Origin: Mactra quadrangularis | Taxonomy: Eukaryota; Mollusca; Bivalvia; Venerida; Mactridae | NCBI GenBank assembly: GCA_025267735.1 | Contig: CM046297.1 | Location: 27,616,011-27,680,010, forward strand | Reading direction: 5' to 3' | DNA: 64,000 bases | Shown: piece after piece, positions 11,491-22,866 of the stretch | Position numbering within the stretch: the stretch's first letter is position 1 | How the letters are laid out: each line of letters begins with the position of its first letter | Program-made: the position numbers and the translations under genes | The notes under the pieces: generated by a model | Database searches by the model: none | Told to the model about the DNA's origin: nothing | Seen by the model: the letters and a program-made list of their open reading frames with translations, nothing else

Positions 11491-12504
11491 ACTTCCGTTA
11501 CGGAACGTTTTGGAACGTTCTGGGTAACTGAACACGCTGCTGGTCCATTTTGACAAGCTTATAGTACGCAGTTTTTTTCTAGCTAGGTTCGTAATTAGGC
11601 CACTGAAAAGCTACTCCGGTTTCAACTAATCATTTATAATCAAAATGCCATCTTACTTTTTGACGTGTCAAGTGCTAAGATTAACTCATATGAGTGACTT
11701 CTGATAACTGACAACTCACCTTAATTAGCTTAACAAATATTTTGGATCATTTCCCCCGATGATTTAAATGCTTACTTCAGTATTCTGTACTCACTAATCG
11801 ATGAAATAGTTATTCGTAATTATGTACAGGGGTTATCTAACAAGTACCGAGTATGTAAATCAGTGAGGTTAATGTATGCACCACTGACAGGTAAATAAAA
11901 ATTAACTTACGTGATTCACTTACTAATAACGTCTCTTTTTTCTGCAACTCTGTTAGCCTCCATTCGTAATAAAATACACTGCCATCCAAAAGTATTCACA
12001 GTACAAATAATTGAATTGCTATAAATGCCAAGATCCAGATTGCAGAATTATTATATCATTGTTTATTTAGTCCATTATTCATGCCATGGAAACAAAATTG
12101 CAGCAAAATTTATTTATCAGCCTCCAAAACTATGGTCAATGTACCACAATGAACCAATATCGAGTGTAAAATATTTTTGTAACTTCAAATCTAAAAGAAA
12201 AGTGTACAATTTTTTAAAGCAAAATTAAAATTTATTTAACAATAATTTGCTTTTGCAATTTGTAAATTGTAAATGTGTGAAGAAACTTTTGGAGGGCAGT
12301 ATAGTATCATTAAATGCTGTGATCGGACAGAGTAACAATAACCAACTAAATAATTATTTGATAGCATAGTTGAAAACCTGATATAATATGATATATTACA
12401 TTAAACAAAATCATGAAATATTATAAGTTACAAAAATTAAATAAGTGGAGGTTGAAATAAGTATTTTCGTGAAAAAAAATCTTAAAGGTAATGACTGCAC
12501 TGGT
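11491..12504. other. No recognised gene
   Basis: AT-rich. An open frame near 12025-12228 has no motif and very AT-rich codons. No shared repeat was found. Confidence 0.4.
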
Positions 12505-12645
12505 GACCATATTCCTACGCCCTTCTTGTGGAGGAGTAGGTGAGTACTGGTTATAGACAATGGTCCAGGAAAGCTAGGTTAGAAGTGCTGAACGCCGTAA
12601 AATGATCTAAAACTGTTTTGACACAGCGTTAAACCCAGTATGAAT
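12505..12645 (+). repeat. SINE family B body, 5' truncated (B2)
   Basis: Carries the family order TTGTGGAGGAGTAGGTGAGT, TATAGACAATGGTCCAGGAA, AGCTAGGTT, AACGCCGTAAAATGA and GCGTTAAACCC. It matches the reverse complement of the complete copy at 30489-30770. No tRNA head is present. Confidence 0.65.
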
Positions 12646-12706
12646 ACATGTAGATTTCTACGCGCTTCAAAACTCGTGCTTATATTTTATTATACGATAC
12701 AGCTTA

Positions 12707-13029
12707 TGCCTCAGTCCCATAAAATCGTGGCTTGTAACGGACCCGTATGTGCAGACAGTCGTAGGCTGTGGAAAGCCTTGCGTATCAAGGTGACGGTACG
12801 CACATAGTACAAAACAACACACCCGTAGGGAGCCGCAGTTGGAAGATATGCATGTTTAATCCATACTCGGCCACCATTGTGTTTACGATTTTACTTTGAA
12901 ACTGATACGTGTATCCATGGCTTGTCTCATGGACCCTGGTAAAAACGTAACAGTCCGTACGGGTACGCAAGACTTCGTATGGGTCCTTGCGGAGCTTGAT
13001 CGCACGGCGCCCGTACGGTGTCCTCACTG
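12707..13029. repeat. GC-richer dispersed repeat G, copy 1
   Basis: About 320 bp, clearly richer in CpG than its surroundings, beginning GCCTCAGTCCCATAAAATCG and ending CCGTACGG.G.CCTCAC. Copy 2 lies at 41334-41660 in the same orientation. A minus-strand open frame of about 80 codons (13027 to 12785) lies at the same place and without indels in both copies. The two frames differ by about 37 of 243 bases and 23 of 80 residues, which looks neutral. No tRNA head, TIR or target duplication is evident. Function unknown. Confidence 0.7.
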
Positions 13030-13039
13030 CTTTTTTTGA

Positions 13040-13062
13040 AACGATGCTAATTTAGCATCGTT
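13040..13062. repeat. Perfect 11-bp palindrome
   Basis: AACGATGCTAA, one spacer base, then TTAGCATCGTT. It lies 11 bases beyond the end of repeat G copy 1 and is not present after copy 2. Confidence 0.7.
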
Positions 13063-13261
13063 CCAATGGTAACAAGAAAGTATAAGATTACTCTTTTCAC
13101 GCTTCAACAATTTTCAACATAGACAAAGAGGCATAGTTCAAGCGTGAAACTCATTAACATCTCATTTAAATGTAATACAACGCTGGCTTGTGTTGTCGTT
13201 CTTGAAACTCTTCAGGAAAAGGGAGATTACTCTCAGGACATATAAATTTTGCAATGGAGAC

Positions 13262-13305
13262 GGGACAACTCAACCCGTAGACAACTCAACCCGTGACAAC
13301 TGCAA
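13262..13305 (+). repeat. Two and a half copies of ACAACTCAACCCG word
   Basis: GACAACTCAACCCGTAGACA followed by ACTCAACCCGTGACAACTG. It is the same word as in the cluster at 11364-11490, about 1.9 kb upstream. Confidence 0.55.
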
Positions 13306-13846
13306 TGATTACTTGTTGGAGTAAAAAGGGCCTACGATGTTTTTGACAATGCCTGTTATATGCGTAACCTAATTACATCATTCGATAGTAATAAATAATA
13401 TTAAATGATCGTATTATATTAAGCAGTGGAAACATACGCATGTTTCAATGAAAAGTTGTCAGCTCCTTTTGGTTAAAGAAAATAGTCCAGAATAATCTTT
13501 GGTTCGGTGAGATCGCTGATGTACATGACTTTAAAATGTGTTGATGAAAATTAATTCTTTGACTGGTTTATTTTGTTTGATAAAGTAAGATAAATCTTGC
13601 CATGAGCAAACCACTTGAGAAGTCTAGTGCTATCCTTTTGTTAAATTCTGTTAATTGATACTTAATACATTATTTTATAGATAATATACATGATAATATA
13701 TTCTTTAATCAAAAAATAAGTTCAGGACATCGTTCCTCCAGCACTCCAGTGATTTGATTATGTTTATGGGACTGTAGCTTTAGACAATTGAAAGTTATTC
13801 CCTAATTAAAGAGACTGTAACCTAACTTATGAACGTTGTATTTTGG

Positions 13847-15607
13847 ATGGTCATACAGATCTCGGATCGTGCAAGTTTCCGAAATTTGCGTGTATCGTGC
13901 GTGTATCGTGCGTGTATCATTCATACCGTGTGCGTGTATAATTCACCGTGTATTTCAATCGTGTAACGTGTAGACCGCTCATCGTGTAAATACACGGTAA
14001 AAATCGGTCCGAGATATTGTGATTTTGCGTTTTATTACCGTGTATCGTGTGCCCGAGATATTGACAAATCCATACATATAAATGTATTAAATACTTATGC
14101 ATTGTCGACTAATCATCATCCGTAAACAAAAAGAAAAACCGCGATTCATTAAGTTGAGTTTAGAATAAATGTTGACTTTGTTTAAACCGGAAATTCCTGT
14201 TTAACTGCCGTACGTCGATAAACTGCGGCTCATTCCGGACCAATTTGCGGTCAATTAAATTGCGGCCCAACCGAAATGTTGTTACTAAATTAAAATAATT
14301 GTTATAATATTATTATATTTAAAATGTAAACACAGGCTTTCATTTATCTTAATCATCAAACATTTTCTTTGTTTGTCAGTGGCTAAAGCGTTTAGTAAAC
14401 AAACTGTTATAATTGACATCTCACTTGGTCAAGAACTCGTTTATCACGACTCTATATGATTAAAAAAGTCATCATTGTTTAAATTCTTAAAGTAAATTAA
14501 ATTATTTAGTTTTTACAGTTTATTCGTATTATTCCCTCATATTTGCGTATTTATATGTAAAACTTTTTATTTAAATATCGATTTTGTAGTCGGCATAAAA
14601 TAGTAAGTTAACACGAGGTGTGTGTAATGTCCTAATACCGCGTCTTCACGCAAGCACTTCATGTAAACGTTTATATCTAGTATACATACTACTAAAAAGG
14701 CGACCATTATACATTATGACATGCTTATATTTTTTTAATCACGCATAGACTGTGTTTTGAAAAAATATACTAATTCAAAGTAATTTTCACCTTGAATGGC
14801 TTGAAAATAAAAACAGAGAAAAAACTTGAAACGTGTATTTCTTTTTCTATCGTGTGGGTTTCGCCGGCTATCGTGTGTGTGGTTTTAAATCTGAATAAAG
14901 CCAACTTACAAAGAATGACATAAACAATTTTTGACAGTAATGTTATTCTTTATTCTGCAGTTTGTATTTTTGTTATACATCAAGTACTTACATAATTTGT
15001 TTGATAAAAAAATATCAATCGTGTTCTTCTTTGTCTATCGTGTAATGACTGCTCGCCGATCGTGTACCTTTATTTGTACTAAAAATGTCGATATTCAATA
15101 AAACAATCTATACTATATGACTTGCTTATATTTTTACAATCAAGCTAAGACTGTGTTTAACTTTTGAAACATATACACATACAATTATGACATCTTTTCT
15201 CAAGAATGATTTGAAGAAAACAAAGGAAAAAAACTTTAAACGTGTATTTTTATCAATCGTGTGAGTTGATCGGCTTTTCGTGGTTTTTAATTCGATTAAA
15301 ACAAACTTACTAAGAATGACATTAAATTATTTTGACAGTAATAATATTTTTTGTTTTCAATCTACATTTGAGACGCATTAATCGTTTAACGTGTCGTCGT
15401 TGAAACGTTTTTCTCTAGGCGAAAAAAGCCGAGGATTTCGAACAATCGTGTTAAACGTGTATCGAGACTCGGAATCGTGTATTTTACCGCAAATCAAGCT
15501 ATCTATCATGTTCGTGTATCGTGTAACGTGCAGTCCGTGTTCGTATAACGTGCGTGTACCGTCCGTACCGTGTGACAACTTGCACGTTCCGATATCTGTA
15601 ACACCAT
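13847..15607. mobile_element. 1.76-kb TIR element rich in ATCGTGTA
   Basis: The left end (13847-13877) and the reverse complement of the right end (15577-15607) match at 27 of 31 bases, including ACAGAT.TCGG and CGTGCAAGTT. Just inside both ends and at several interior sites are many CGTGTATCGTG / ATCGTGTAACGTG words, all reading in the same direction on the plus strand. Two diverged direct modules of about 250 bp (14707-14963 and 15107-15352) share GCTTATATTTTT, GACTGTGTTT, AACGTGTATTT, AGAATGACAT and TTTGACAGTAAT. No open frame encodes a transposase. It resembles non-autonomous mollusc elements with TIRs and repetitive cores (for example the pearl type), but I cannot name the family. Confidence 0.7.
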
Positions 15608-15984
15608 GAATTAATTACGACGCTATAAGTGACTGGCTCGGAACTGGTGTCAAATGTCGTATATTAATGTTTTATAGTGTCAACCTCCATTGATTGATGT
15701 TCGGATAACCTCTCCTCCTGGCACGTGACTTCTAATCTGACACGTGACCTCTATTAAGTCAGTATCAATACACTATTTTATTTCTATATTAAAGTAACAG
15801 TGTACCTATTTTGTACCTATTTGTATACATTAATTAATTTGATATAGTGAACAAGTTACCATAGATATTTTATTTATTGTGACAAAGGACAACGACCTAG
15901 GCTGAAGGGAGACATTTTCCTATTTTTTTTACATTTTTTGTACTGGCCAGATTTATCAGGCGTTATCAAGTTGAGTTTATTGTT
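15608..15984. other. No gene; paired CACGTGAC sites
   Basis: Two E-box palindromes sit in a 20-base direct repeat: GGCACGTGACTTCT (15720) and GACACGTGACCTCT (15739). Otherwise AT-rich. Confidence 0.4.
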
Positions 15985-16044
15985 TTACCTTTGTGGAAGA
16001 CTAGGTGAGCAGTAGTTGTAGACAAAGGTCCACGAAAGTCAGCC
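15985..16044 (+). repeat. SINE family B fragment cut by a MITE
   Basis: Has CTTTGTGGAAGACTAGGTGA followed by GTAGACAAAGGTCCACGAAA. It stops where the M2 element begins at 16045, and the 3' body of the SINE is not found on the far side. Confidence 0.5.
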
Positions 16045-16392
16045 AAAGGTCTTGGTTCATAGATTTGGTAAAGATTGTTTTATACTTTCATATACAATTC
16101 AGTGTCTGTAATTGTGTCGAAAAAGCATTCCTAATATTTTAAGACAAACTGACCTATAGGTTGCAAGTAATATACATTAAAAGTCACAAAATGCACTAAA
16201 ATTGTCTATATGCTGTGACATACGGGGTAGATTTTTACTACATAAAACACCACCATTTGTAGTTGAATGTCAATTTGCACTTAAATTGTCATTATCGGAA
16301 ACTAATTTCCTGCTTCAAAAATATTTCCATACAATTTTGATAGTTTCAGACAAAAATGATATTTAAGTTGACATCTGTGAATGAGTACCTTT
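16045..16392 (+). mobile_element. MITE M2, copy 1 (348 bp)
   Basis: Aligns with 20471-20822 in the same orientation over its whole length. Shared words include TTCAGTGTCTGTAATTGTGT, GACAAACTGACCTATAG and GTAGATTTTTACTAC. The ends form an imperfect inverted pair, AAAGGT(A/C)(C/T)T at the left and GAGTACCTTT at the right. No coding frame. A non-autonomous DNA element is the best reading; the target duplication was not resolved. Confidence 0.7.
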
Positions 16393-16685
16393 ATTATGAG
16401 CTGAGAGGACCATGATATAAGTTTATATACGTAAACACTTAACAAAGCGTGTGTGCTATATGAAAGAATGTGTTTTCATCTTAAAGGCATGCGACATGAG
16501 TGAAACCATCATTTCTATTTATAAATGGTACCATTCTGAACCATATTTCAAGAATAAAAGAATCAAAGTACTAACGCGACCTAATCCTACTTTACTGTCT
16601 CAAGTGATGATTTAAAATATTGGAAAGCCATACTATCTTCTCTTGGGTTTCGTTTGACACAACCATTTTACTATGTATAATAGTC
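16393..16685. other. No recognised feature
   Basis: AT-rich interval between the M2 element and SINE C1. Confidence 0.35.
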
Positions 16686-16942
16686 ATAGGAGCAGTAGTC
16701 AATTGGTAGGACGCATGCTAAAGGATCGAGCGGTGCCGAGTTCGAATCCCAACTGGGGCACTGTTAATACCCTTGAGCAAGATGTTAACCTGCAATTGCT
16801 TCACTCCACTTAAGTGTAAATAGGTACTTGCGAGGTTGGAATAATTCCGTTGCGCCACTATGTCGGCTGCACTAATAAGCGGAGTATAAGACTCCCCAGG
16901 GAGATTGATAGATATATACTTGTATCTCAATGACTAATCGCA
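16686..16942 (+). mobile_element. SINE family C (C1)
   Basis: A tRNA-like head with box A TAGTCAATTGG (16696) and box B GTTCGAATCCC (16740-16750) is followed by a body with TTCACTCCACTTAAGTGTAA, a GTACTTGCG word, and CTCCCCAGGGAGATTGATAG. The same body order occurs at 56983-57290. The minus-strand open frame across it is a by-product. The head is not a plausible functional tRNA because its anticodon arm is broken. Confidence 0.75.
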
Positions 16943-18857
16943 ATAGCTGTGTACGTGCATCAGTAACTCAGACTGCAAAAGCAAAACATAACAATTTCAT
17001 AACAGCATGACCACAAAAAGACACCAAGAAAAATTTGACCACAAACAGATAAAAGACTGTCAGCTCTTATATTACCCATTCAGACCATCGCGTGAATGCC
17101 AGTAAAAAATCTGCGGTTATGGTTTGTAGTTTTTGAACTTATTTGATATGGTTTTCACTTAACATATTTATAAAGAATTCCATTCAAAACTTCCGAAAAG
17201 AGATTTTTTTTCCAAAGTTGTACTTGATATGTACAATTTTTTGTCACTTCCGAATTTTACTTTTGCCAATTTTAAGTGCACTATAATAAGCTCTGCATAT
17301 TTTGAATACAATTTGTTTAACCCACACCACAATATAATAATGTATATGTCAATTAAGTTGTGGTAGAATCAAATGTTTGCGTTATATGTCCCACATACAC
17401 TCGTAGATACCTAACACATACTCGTTCATCTGCGGACGGCGCGGTTCCGAGTCAGAACACTATTTATACTTATTTACATACATAAATGCATGCACCGTAC
17501 CAGCCGCCTATGTTTGCGTTCATACAGACGTGTATTTGTTCTTATTCAAGGCGACAATTACTTAAACATGCATTTCTTCCAAATCACTTATTTTGTTTCC
17601 AATTAATTAAAACATGTTTGTTTTTCTTAAGTTAATAACTCGAATACATTAACACATGCACACTCAGTTTATGAATGATGCATAGTATGGTAAATAGTGA
17701 CTGAGATTATGTATTTGACTCTATTAAGGAGAGCTATCATAGATAACAAAACAACATATACATTTGTACATGTATACATTTACAAAAATGCAACAACATA
17801 AGTTTGCAAAATTACAAAGACGGTGTCACTGACTGCAATCCATACTTTTATATAATTTACAAACTTACATTACTATTAGATTACATTATAAACTTAATCG
17901 GCTATGTAACTTTCAAGCTAGGCATTACTTTGGTTACTCATATTACAATGGTATCATGTTGAAATTATTTTCTTATTTCAATATATTGTAACATTTGACT
18001 TACTTATAGTTAATTTTATGACCAATAAACGCTACATACTTTTTGATATCAGCGTACTAGCGCTCGTTTGACTTAATGCTTTCATGACCAAAAAACGCTG
18101 TGAAGACATCTTGATTAATTGACCTTTTATACTTTTTAATGACCCACAAACTGTAGAAAACCACTTTGATGCTTTGCTATTTTTTACTTATTTTATATCA
18201 TTTTTATTACCAAAACGTTACATGTCTTTATTCCTAATTTTAACCCTATGTAACTTGAAGCTCCTGAGTTTAAAAGATGATGAATATCATGTCTTTATTG
18301 TACATCGTAACGTACACAGCTTACCGTGTAACAGAAAATATTCAAATGATAAATTTATGACCAGATTTTTATTTAGTATAATAAATTGCAAGCTACACCA
18401 TTGCGTCATCTATTGGGCTGTGCGAGTTACAATCATGGGGATCAAAAACTTAAGTTATTATGTCAAATCAAATGGAAAACTTGATCGGTTGATTAATTTC
18501 TATGTACAATGTAAAAACATGTCATACATCATAAAACTTATATGCAAGTTGCAACCAGCACCATCATGTATGAATTTCTGAAAGGCCATAGCAAACTACT
18601 GTTTACGTCAAGGTTAATACATAAGAGTTGAAATTAACTTTTATTTCCATTGTAACCCTTCTACACCGTTGATACTTTGTAGTCCACATGTTTGCTCTAA
18701 TTTCATTTAAACTTCATTTGCACGCTCAGGGTGTATCCGCTGCATAAGGATGCATTATTGCAGACCCTGGGCAGACCTCGAACAGTGACTTTTTAATGCA
18801 TGAAAGATTGATTTGTTAATATTTCTCATTGCCACAACTAGGTTATCTCCTAATAAC
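16943..18857. other. No recognised gene
   Basis: AT-rich. The 135-codon open frame at 18174-18581 is one of the longest here but is full of AT-rich codons, has no domain that I recognise and no flanking splice or promoter evidence. I treat it as chance. Confidence 0.35.
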
Positions 18858-19049
18858 TGTTCTATTTAAACTCTTTTATTCTAAAACGTTTCGGCAATGG
18901 GCCTTCTTCAGTTGATAAACTTTGCTACAGCAAGTTTACATGTTTTATTTATCCTAACATACAGGAAGTAAAGAGTCTACTAAGTCCGACGTCAATTGTA
19001 TGAGGCCTATGGCCGAAACGTTTTAGAATAAAAGAGTTAAAAACAGAAC
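18858..19049. mobile_element. Head-to-head Penelope-like tails with hammerhead-like core
   Basis: Two inverted arms of about 50 bases (18858-18911 and 18999-19049) each read, outward, a GGCC-type stem, then GAAACGTTTTAGAATAAAAG and AGTT(T)AAA.AGAACA. The minus-strand arm has CTGAAGA (18905-18911), an AGGCC...GCC stem and GAAAC, which is the order CUGANGA - stem II - GAAA of a hammerhead ribozyme core. Such cores are known in Penelope-like retroelement repeats. There is one extra A before stem II, and the cleavage-site side is not identifiable. The plus arm has a degenerate core (GTATGAGGCCTATGGCCGAA). A third tail is at 45977. Catalytic activity is not supported by sequence alone. Confidence 0.5.
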
Positions 19050-20440
19050 AATACTTATTATTACTATCCCTTCACGGGATAAAAGTATATCTCCTAATTG
19101 CTAATTCAGCACTAAAACATTTGACTCTTCCCTATTATGAGCCCACGGTGTTTGACCTGTGTTTCAAACATATTTTATAGTCTTCAAGTAATGATAACAA
19201 GAACTCAATTAAAAGTCTATGTTCCAAGTAGACCGCGTAGCTTTTACAATGGTCTATGATGTTAAGTTCAAACTAATTGGTCATAATTTACATGTTGTTT
19301 AGAGTTATTTGTCTGCACTAAAAATAAAATGTGTTCTGTTTTTCCTAATTGCTCTGATTTGTGTTATAAAAGTCCAGTTTTATAACCATTGGCAGTTTTG
19401 AAATTTTGAGGGTTGATGACTTCTCGGTGACTTACGATGCCTTACCTGCAGGTATTCTGGAAGATTATTTGGAATTGTTTGTTTTTTAGCTCGCTTGTGC
19501 TAAAATTGCTCAGAATCTACTATTGTTGGAGGGGGTATTGTCCGGCATTCCTTATCGAGCGCAGTCAACTTTCACTGTTAACATTCTAATTTTTATATAA
19601 CCTGGTCAGAAACTTCATATTATTGAAATCTCGGACAAAATTGGTAATAAAACATGTAGGGTCAGAGACCGGGTCATTGGGTCGAATCGAAAGGGAACGA
19701 TTATAACACTATACTTGTTTAATGCTAGGCCTAACCACCTCTATTATCCTGTAATTGTCTCCAGTAGGTCTTTAATTGTTTTATTGCATTCGTAGGTCTA
19801 CCTTTGTTTCGTCCCTTGATGAAAACTTTGACTAAATGTGAGGTATTTCTTAATTAAAACAATGAATCAGCATATCAACGTTTTTTAACATGCATGTCAG
19901 TGAAACGTTTGTTGTTTTGTTTCTAGCAATAAATGTTGTCTGGGACGTTCAATCTTTTCTTTGCATAAGTCAAAATTGAGATAAATCGCGTCTGAAGAAA
20001 TTTGACAGTTTCAGTTTATCTTTTGATATAAAAAAGTTGAAATAACATGCCTTGCCTTCAAGGTAACCGTAATTTGAATAAATTCTAAATAAATAACCAC
20101 TAAAAACCGATTGCCTGATTGATTTATTTAGTATAAATTTTCCTGATAAAATGTTATCAGCAAAGATATTTAAATCTACTTTTGATGAATGTGCACAAGG
20201 GGTTTAATTTCTTAATTTGTTTATCCTTCAAAAGCAATGATTTAATGTGGTTTTGCATATCAAGGCTGAATCATCTACGCTGATCAAAAATTGCGCTTAA
20301 GTGCATGATAAAATGCATGGCCTTTTGAATACTTAGAAATTTAATGAATCATTATGTCTAATTCAACACATTGTGAATGTATTCAGGTTTTTGAATATTT
20401 CACAAATTAGTCTATTCCCCGTCGTTCGTATTGACGGCGT
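19050..20440. other. No recognised feature
   Basis: Apart from a small TATCCC...GGGATA hairpin near 19065-19082, nothing is recognisable. Confidence 0.4.
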
Positions 20441-20445
20441 ACCTT

Positions 20446-20470
20446 ACGTAATGTGGGCGAGTACAGGTTT
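20446..20470 (+). repeat. Possible SINE B piece before MITE M2 copy 2
   Basis: GTGGGCGAGTACAGGTT resembles the SINE B word GTAGGTGAGTACTGGTT and stops exactly where M2 begins at 20471. The SINE B body resumes at about 20846 after the MITE, so the MITE appears to split a SINE. Confidence 0.35.
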
Positions 20471-20822
20471 AAAGGTACTAGTTCACAGAATTGGTCAAAA
20501 ACATTTTTTAATTTTCAATATACCATTCAGTGTCTGTAATTGTGTCAAAACATTAAGTCTTAATATTTTAGGACAAACTGACCTATAGATTGCAAGAACT
20601 ATACAATAAAAGTCACAAAAAATGCACTAAAATTGTATAAACCGTGACATACGAGGTAGATTTTTACTACTTGAAACACCATCATTTGTACTTGTATGTC
20701 AATTTGCATAAAATTGTCATTATCAAATCACTAATTTTCTGTTTTAAGAAATGTTTTCAAACAATTTTGATAGTTTTAGAAAAAGTTGATGTTAAAGTTG
20801 AAACCTGTAAATGAGTACCTTT
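20471..20822 (+). mobile_element. MITE M2, copy 2 (352 bp)
   Basis: Left end TTTAAAGGTACTAGTTCACA and right end (reversed) TTTAAAGGTACTCATTTACA form a near-perfect inverted pair, better preserved than at copy 1 (16045). The interior matches copy 1 throughout. No coding content. Confidence 0.75.
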
Positions 20823-20845
20823 AAATATAAAAGACTAAAACCCAT

Positions 20846-20945
20846 GGCAGACTAATTACAAACAAATGTCTAGGAAAGCTAGGTTTTGTGAGCTTGTCCT
20901 CGAAAATGACCATACTTTGTGTGTACAGCATTAAACCAAATGATA
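20846..20945 (+). repeat. SINE family B 3' body (B4)
   Basis: Shows AATGTCTAGGAAAGCTAGGT, GAAAATGACC and GCATTAAACCAAA, the 3' body and end of family B. Confidence 0.55.
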
Positions 20946-21320
20946 AATAATTCAAATCCTAAAATAGTACGTTTGATTGAAAGAGCTCCATACATATCAA
21001 GACACTGTTTTCCTTCTAACTCGTCCGCTACGACTATTGTCCGCTTTTTTGTTGAATACATTATACATTGTATTGCATATGAAGGCCAAATGCTTAGAAC
21101 AAGTGGTTTATAACAACCACAGCTAAAATCTTGACATACCTACCGTTCATATCTCAACCTTTTGACATACAATATCAACTCTTGAAATAAATATATATAT
21201 AATACATACTCCTAGGCAAAATTATGTCGCAGTTTACATTAAACATACAGTCCAACATGCTCTTGAAATCCGGGTATTAGCAACACAAACAATTGGTTAG
21301 CAGTACGGAGTATTAATCCA
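20946..21320. other. No gene; short TA run
   Basis: Opposite-strand open frames at 20879-21113 mirror each other and carry no motif. A short (TA)n run lies near 21190-21203. Confidence 0.35.
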
Positions 21321-21675
21321 GTTATAAGACGCTTTCTTAGCGATCAAGAGGTCCCAGATTCGATCCCCACCTGCATATCTGCATGTTTACAAATTGAACA
21401 GGATTTTAACCTGCGAATGCAATGACTTTTATTTACTTATTGGATCTGGCTACATAAGAAGTATCTCTTTGAATCAGAAATAGTTTTACCGTCGTAGATA
21501 TTTTCATGACATATTTTCAACGGCCACTCTTCTGCTTACTTGCGTATGAAAACGGCAATTGTCAAATACAAATTAGAAGGACTGTTTTTGCCACTGGCGA
21601 AGGCATGTGCTTAAATCTAGGTCTGTCCAGGAGCCGCTAGCAGGCAACTGACCGCTGCAATATAACAGAACAAAC
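21321..21675 (+). repeat. SINE family A, old diverged copy (A6)
   Basis: A box-B-like CCAGATTCGATCCCCAC (21355) is followed, after a gap, by the family A body order: TTTCATGAC...ATTTTCAACGGCCA, GGCAATTGTCA, CACTGGCGAAGGCATGTGCT and TGTCCAGGAG. Divergence from 5459-5768 is strong. Confidence 0.55.
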
Positions 21676-22780
21676 ATTTGTATTGTTCGTAAAACATCTT
21701 GCATTATATTTCACAAGGACATGTTCGGCGATATTTTCTTCCTTGCTTGCTTACTTAAGCCATTATAATGATCAATACTGATGACCACAATCTCAAGTTT
21801 GAGTGTATACAAAGTTACGATACCAGAATACTAAACTAATTAATTTTAATTAATAGACAGGTTACAGTACTTTGCTGTGTTGCATCATAACTCATATATA
21901 AATGGGGAAAGGTTAAGGGTCATTGATAAATCTTACTTTATAGGCCTACTATAAAAATAAGCGCTTGCTTTTAGCTGTTGGGCTGAACTAAGATATTTTC
22001 CATTTGTTCATTGTTTGTCTAAACTGAAATAATCTTCGTTTTCTTGTTTGAGCTAAGCCTGTAAATTTTGTTTAACACAAGTGTTGTCTATATTAAGATC
22101 GACCGGTTTTAAAATAGGGTGCTACTTTAAGACATATTCGAAGAAAACGTTACATTTAACAATGTGTTCATTCAATATTATATCTGTGAAGGAGGTTGGA
22201 GTTGAGATAAAAACTTACTGCTAGAAGATACAACATTTGGTATCCTTCGATGAGTCTGACTGTACGATACTAGTCAGATAGGCAAACATACTTTACTTGA
22301 TGCAAGTCCGTGCCAGTTGATGATAGTTGATCACTTCACCTTCCAAAGTCACAAAAAGAGCAATGGATTTCGTGTTCATCGCTTTTTACATTCTCAAAAA
22401 GCGTCCTAAAACAGCAATGGCTTAGTCTGTTCTTTTTTCCTCTACCAAAAAGTATCTAAATTAAACAATGACTTTACCTTATCCGTACCTAAACGCGTTT
22501 TGCAAAGGGAAACAACTTAAGTTTTAATTCTTTTCATTCCAAAAGTGTCATAATTAGGGTCAGTGACTCAGTGTTAACAGCTTACTAACTCTGAAATGGC
22601 TAAAAGTTTACCAGGTTCTATGGTCAAATCTCTGACTGCCACAATACGGCTAAAATAAAATGTTGGCATACCGCGTTAAGAACCAAACATTATAATACAT
22701 GTAAGTTACATTACTGTTGAACTATACAACACGAAGATCGTACCAAACAGTTGTAGTGAACATAACAACACGATGTTGAC
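21676..22780. other. No recognised feature
   Basis: AT-rich with no matched repeat and no supported exon. Confidence 0.4.
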
Positions 22781-22784
22781 ACGA

Positions 22785-22833
22785 CGAGAGAGAGAGAGCG
22801 CGCGAGAGAGAGAGAGAGAGAGAGCGAGAGAGG

Positions 22834-22866
<33 letters not shown>

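Noticed and set aside
12785..13027. Conserved small protein in repeat G
   Set aside because: The open frame is shared with 41413-41676, but the replacement pattern between copies looks neutral and no family is recognised.
18174..18581. 135-codon open frame
   Set aside because: Very AT-rich codon use, no motif and no supporting splice or promoter signal; expected by chance in AT-rich DNA.
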